DNA of 8,473 nt from Herminiimonas sp. Its GTDB lineage: Bacteria; Pseudomonadota; Gammaproteobacteria; Burkholderiales; Burkholderiaceae. Location: the NCBI GenBank assembly GCA_014377155.1, contig JACMQD010000479.1:1-8473 (forward strand), read 5' to 3'. Below, one piece after another: positions 7,041 through 8,473 of the stretch (its first letter is position 1; each line of letters opens with the position of its first letter). Below the pieces are notes generated by a model that did not search any database, had not been told where the DNA came from, and saw only the letters and a list, made by a program, of their open reading frames with translations. Made by a program: the position numbers and the translations under genes.

Positions 7041-8285
7041 ATGGCCGACTATCTGGACTCCCTCGAAACCCGCGATCCGCAAACGCGTGAGCGCGATTTG
7101 CTGGCAGCCTTGCCGGCGCTGGTGGCGCGCGCGCAGACCGCCGCCGGATGGGCTCGTATCCTGAATGGCGTGAGCGCGGCCGACATCACCTCACGTGCGG
7201 CGCTGGCGCGCCTGCCGGTCACGCGCAAGTCGGACCTGAAGGATTTGCAGAAAGCGCAACCGCCGTTCGGTGGCCTGACTTCAACAGCACCGGACCGGCT
7301 CGGGCGCGTCTTCGTATCGCCTGGCCCGATCTTCGATCCCGAAGGGCGCAGCGCTGACTGGTGGCGTTGCGCGCGGCCGATGCATGCGGTCGGCCTGCGT
7401 GCCGGCCAGCTGGTGCAGAACTGTTATTCGTACCACTTCACGCCGGCCGCTTTCATGATGGAAGGCGGCGCCGCGAAAATCGGCTGCGCGGTGATCCCGG
7501 CCGGCAGCGGCCAGACCGAAATGCAGGTACAGGCGATGGTCGACCTGAAACCGCATGCGTACGTCGGCACGCCGTCGTTTCTGAAACTGATCATCGAGAA
7601 AGCGCGCGAGATGGGCGCAGATATCAGCAGCGTGCAACGTGCGCTGGTCAGCGCCGAAGCGCTGCCGCCGTCGCTGCGCACCTGGCTGCAGCAAAACGGC
7701 ATTCCGCAGGTGCTGCAATGGTACGGCTCCGCCGATATCGGCTGCATCGCCTATGAATCGCAGATCGATGGCGCGCCGACGCCCGGCATGATCGTCGACG
7801 AGGATCTGCTGCTGGAAATCGTGCGGCCCGGTACCGGCGACCCGGTGGCCGACGGTGAAGTCGGTGAAGTCGTGATCACGTCGTTCAATCCGGATTATCC
7901 GCTGATCCGTTTCGGCACCGGCGATCTGTCGGCCGTGCTCGACGGCCGCTCGCCCTGTGGTCGCACCAACCTCCGCATCAAAGGCTGGATGGGACGCGCC
8001 GACCAGACCGCTAAGGTACGCGCCATGTTCGTCCATCCGTCACAGGTGGCCGATATCATGCGGCGGCATCCGCAGGTCGCCAAGGCCCGGCTGGTGGTCA
8101 CCGGCGAGATGGCCAATGACGTGATGACATTGCAATGCGAAGTCGACGATCCGTCAGCATCGGCGGCCGACATCATCGATAGCATTCGCGATGTCACCAA
8201 GTTGCGCGGCGATGTGGTGCTGATGGCGCGTGGCACCTTGCCCAATGACGGCAAGGTGATCGAGGACGCGCGCAAGTACGAGTAG
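7041..8285 (+). CDS. Divergent phenylacetate-CoA ligase (PaaK)-like protein lacking the P-loop
   Basis: This 414-aa protein belongs to the PaaK side of the adenylate-forming superfamily (typical PaaK about 430-440 aa). The C-terminal half keeps recognisable motifs: YGSADIG at 228-234 (counterpart of YG.SE), IRFGTGDL at 289-296 with Asp295 and Arg290, the hinge-like RIKGWMGRADQTAKVRAMFV with PSQV, and a candidate catalytic Lys405 in NDGKVIED. The Ser/Thr/Gly loop that grips ATP phosphates (SSGTTGKPT in PaaK) is missing; around residues 90-100 the protein reads VFVSPGPIFDPEG instead. It may therefore be a ligase with altered nucleotide handling, or a non-catalytic or different-acceptor relative. 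The start at 7041 is preceded by GAGA (7031-7034), a modest site. It lies 49 bp after livF, as the likely last gene of the transport-activation operon. A role in activating the imported acid is inferred from linkage. Confidence 0.85.
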   Translation: MADYLDSLETRDPQTRERDLLAALPALVARAQTAAGWARILNGVSAADITSRAALARLPVTRKSDLKDLQKAQPPFGGLTSTAPDRLGRVFVSPGPIFDPEGRSADWWRCARPMHAVGLRAGQLVQNCYSYHFTPAAFMMEGGAAKIGCAVIPAGSGQTEMQVQAMVDLKPHAYVGTPSFLKLIIEKAREMGADISSVQRALVSAEALPPSLRTWLQQNGIPQVLQWYGSADIGCIAYESQIDGAPTPGMIVDEDLLLEIVRPGTGDPVADGEVGEVVITSFNPDYPLIRFGTGDLSAVLDGRSPCGRTNLRIKGWMGRADQTAKVRAMFVHPSQVADIMRRHPQVAKARLVVTGEMANDVMTLQCEVDDPSASAADIIDSIRDVTKLRGDVVLMARGTLPNDGKVIEDARKYE

Positions 8286-8295
8286 CGCCATGGAT

Positions 8296-8301
8296 TACAA
8301 T
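8296..8301 (+). promoter_or_regulatory. Candidate -10 element for the downstream gene
   Basis: TACAAT (5 of 6 to TATAAT) lies 34 bp before the ATG at 8336, giving a plausible short leader of about 28 nt. No convincing -35 is seen at 16-18 bp spacing, so the call is tentative. It would make the phosphoribosyltransferase-like gene independent of the preceding operon. Confidence 0.25.
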
Positions 8302-8335
8302 CGAGGATCTTTCGATCTATCCTCAAGGTTCTATC

Positions 8336-8473
8336 ATGCAAGACGACAATCCGTTATCCCATGCACAAAAGGCGCGCGCGCTGATGACCGGTGCCGAGCT
8401 GGTTTTCGATGCGCCGGCGGTCCAGGCCGCAGTCGATAAAATTGCATTGCAGCTGAATCAGCGTTTCGACCAC
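8336..8473 (+). CDS. Probable hypoxanthine(-guanine) phosphoribosyltransferase, N-terminal fragment
   Basis: Forty-six codons are visible before the window ends, with no stop. The start at 8336 has AAGG (8325-8328) 7 nt upstream. The pattern ARALMTGAELVFDAPAVQAAVDKIA resembles the N-terminal helices of bacterial HPRT (hpt) proteins, especially the betaproteobacterial and Neisseria type, which salvage hypoxanthine and guanine to IMP and GMP using PRPP in the cytoplasm. The catalytic PRPP-binding loop and flexible loop lie beyond the window, so the identification rests on N-terminal resemblance alone. The gene is unrelated in function to the transporter; the 50-bp gap before it has no terminator, so read-through from the operon is possible. 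Confidence 0.6.
   Translation, partial: MQDDNPLSHAQKARALMTGAELVFDAPAVQAAVDKIALQLNQRFDH

Noticed and set aside
7281..8036. 251-codon open frame on the - strand opposite the PaaK-like gene
   Set aside because: No motifs or ribosome site, and the + strand gene has clear family features throughout this interval.

Overview
The window is a dense, GC-rich stretch with every gene on the + strand. It looks like a chromosomal region of a betaproteobacterium, most likely Burkholderiales and possibly Oxalobacteraceae. This rests on codon use, on the sequence style of the transporter subunits, and on the hypoxanthine phosphoribosyltransferase-like gene beginning at the right edge. The genus is inference only. 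There are no tRNA, rRNA, CRISPR or insertion-sequence signatures.

Positions 1-6991 hold an operon-like run. It starts with the C-terminal ~586 residues of a large AMP-forming acyl-CoA synthetase whose start lies left of the window. A complete LIV/HAAT-type ABC importer follows, in the order ATPase LivG (1815-2603), permease LivH (2630-3544), permease LivM (3608-4684), secreted substrate-binding protein (4741-6063) and ATPase LivF (6188-6991). A divergent phenylacetate-CoA-ligase-like protein (7041-8285) comes next. The last 138 bases (8336-8473) are the 5' end of a probable hypoxanthine-guanine phosphoribosyltransferase gene, which probably belongs to a different unit.

The gaps are 26-124 bp. 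The longest (6064-6187) lies between the binding-protein gene and livF and carries two consecutive hairpins, one with an exceptional 20-bp stem. Neither has a U-tract, so they look more like an mRNA-stabilising or processing element, or a REP-like repeat, than a plain terminator.

The likely joint function is uptake of an organic acid by the ABC importer and its activation to a CoA thioester by the linked synthetase. LIV-type importers with linked CoA ligases are known for aromatic and fatty acids, but the substrate cannot be read from this sequence. The main oddity is the PaaK-like protein: its C-terminal adenylation motifs are recognisable, but the Ser/Thr/Gly-rich phosphate-binding loop is absent. 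I see no clearly new system. The most interesting items are this loop-less ligase homologue and the double hairpin.
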